Assembly (NCBI RefSeq): GCF_014203545.1
Contig: NZ_JACHJG010000004.1
Location: 461,266 to 525,265, forward strand
Length of the DNA: 64,000 nucleotides
Reading direction: 5' to 3'
DNA from: Streptomyces netropsis
GTDB taxonomy: Bacteria; Actinomycetota; Actinomycetes; Streptomycetales; Streptomycetaceae
Shown here: piece by piece, positions 63,989 to 64,000 of the stretch
Layout: every line of letters begins with the position of its first letter
Position numbering within the stretch: position 1 is the first letter of the stretch
The notes under the pieces: generated by a model
The model's input: the letters and a program-made list of their open reading frames with translations, nothing else
Told to the model about the DNA's origin: nothing
The model's database searches: none
Program-made: the position numbers and the translations under genes

Positions 63989-64000
63989 ATGAGCACCCCT
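63989..64000 (+). CDS. Start of a divergent gene (truncated by window edge)
   Basis: ATG at 63989 with GAGAGA nine to ten bases upstream opens MSTP and runs off the window. By position, divergent to two FecCD permeases and beside the iron box, it is probably the siderophore-binding lipoprotein or another iron-regulated gene. Too little sequence is present to confirm. Confidence 0.4.

Overview
The window is chromosomal DNA from a high-GC actinomycete, almost certainly a Streptomyces. The evidence is the very high GC at third codon positions, the many GTG and TTG starts, the subtilisin-inhibitor and SGP-type secreted proteases, a SepF-like (sflA) gene, and a long block of conserved housekeeping genes (cmk-plsC-der, tyrA, rluB-scpB-scpA-parA, ald, pyrG, recN-nadK-tlyA) in the order known from Streptomyces core chromosomes. 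No tRNA, rRNA, prophage, insertion sequence or CRISPR array was recognised.

Left part (1-17.8 kb) is accessory in character. A minus-strand peptide-type ABC importer (permease, lipoprotein, permease, and a double-ATPase fusion with a 51-residue repeat in its linker) occupies 0.2-6.2 kb. A secreted protease/inhibitor group follows: a trypsin-type SSI inhibitor, two S1 serine proteases and an SPFH membrane protein. Next comes a four-gene oxidative operon (FAD/NAD(P)-binding protein, two LLM flavin monooxygenases, DUF1684) that looks like a sulfur or xenobiotic utilisation pathway and may share its substrate with the ABC importer. A small leader peptide of the actinobacterial sulfur-operon type (16208-16285) lies divergent to that operon, and a DUF5685 protein with a very cysteine-rich tail closes the section.

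Middle part (18-31.7 kb) mixes cell division (sflA), glutaryl-CoA dehydrogenase, an MFS exporter, membrane proteins (PIG-V-like mannosyltransferase, PAP2 phosphatase), an I78 protease inhibitor, a solitary cytochrome oxidase subunit I, a WYL regulator, and a glycosyltransferase/partner pair beside two Streptomyces hypothetical genes.

Right part (31.8-64 kb) is mostly core. It holds ribosome GTPase Der, PlsC, Cmk and TyrA; the chromosome-segregation operon parA-RHH-scpA-scpB-rluB; alanine dehydrogenase; a STAND/TPR protein; Nudix hydrolase; CTP synthase; a GH15 hydrolase; a PucR regulator; a glycosyltransferase; RecN; a secreted S41 peptidase; NadK; TlyA; and an iron-siderophore importer with a DtxR/DmdR-type iron box at the right edge.

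Between genes the sequence carries several hairpin terminators, three copies of an interspersed hairpin element, and three places where the 3' end of a gene is echoed just downstream of its stop codon. Two of these echoes flank the same G5-TCC-G5 hairpin module.
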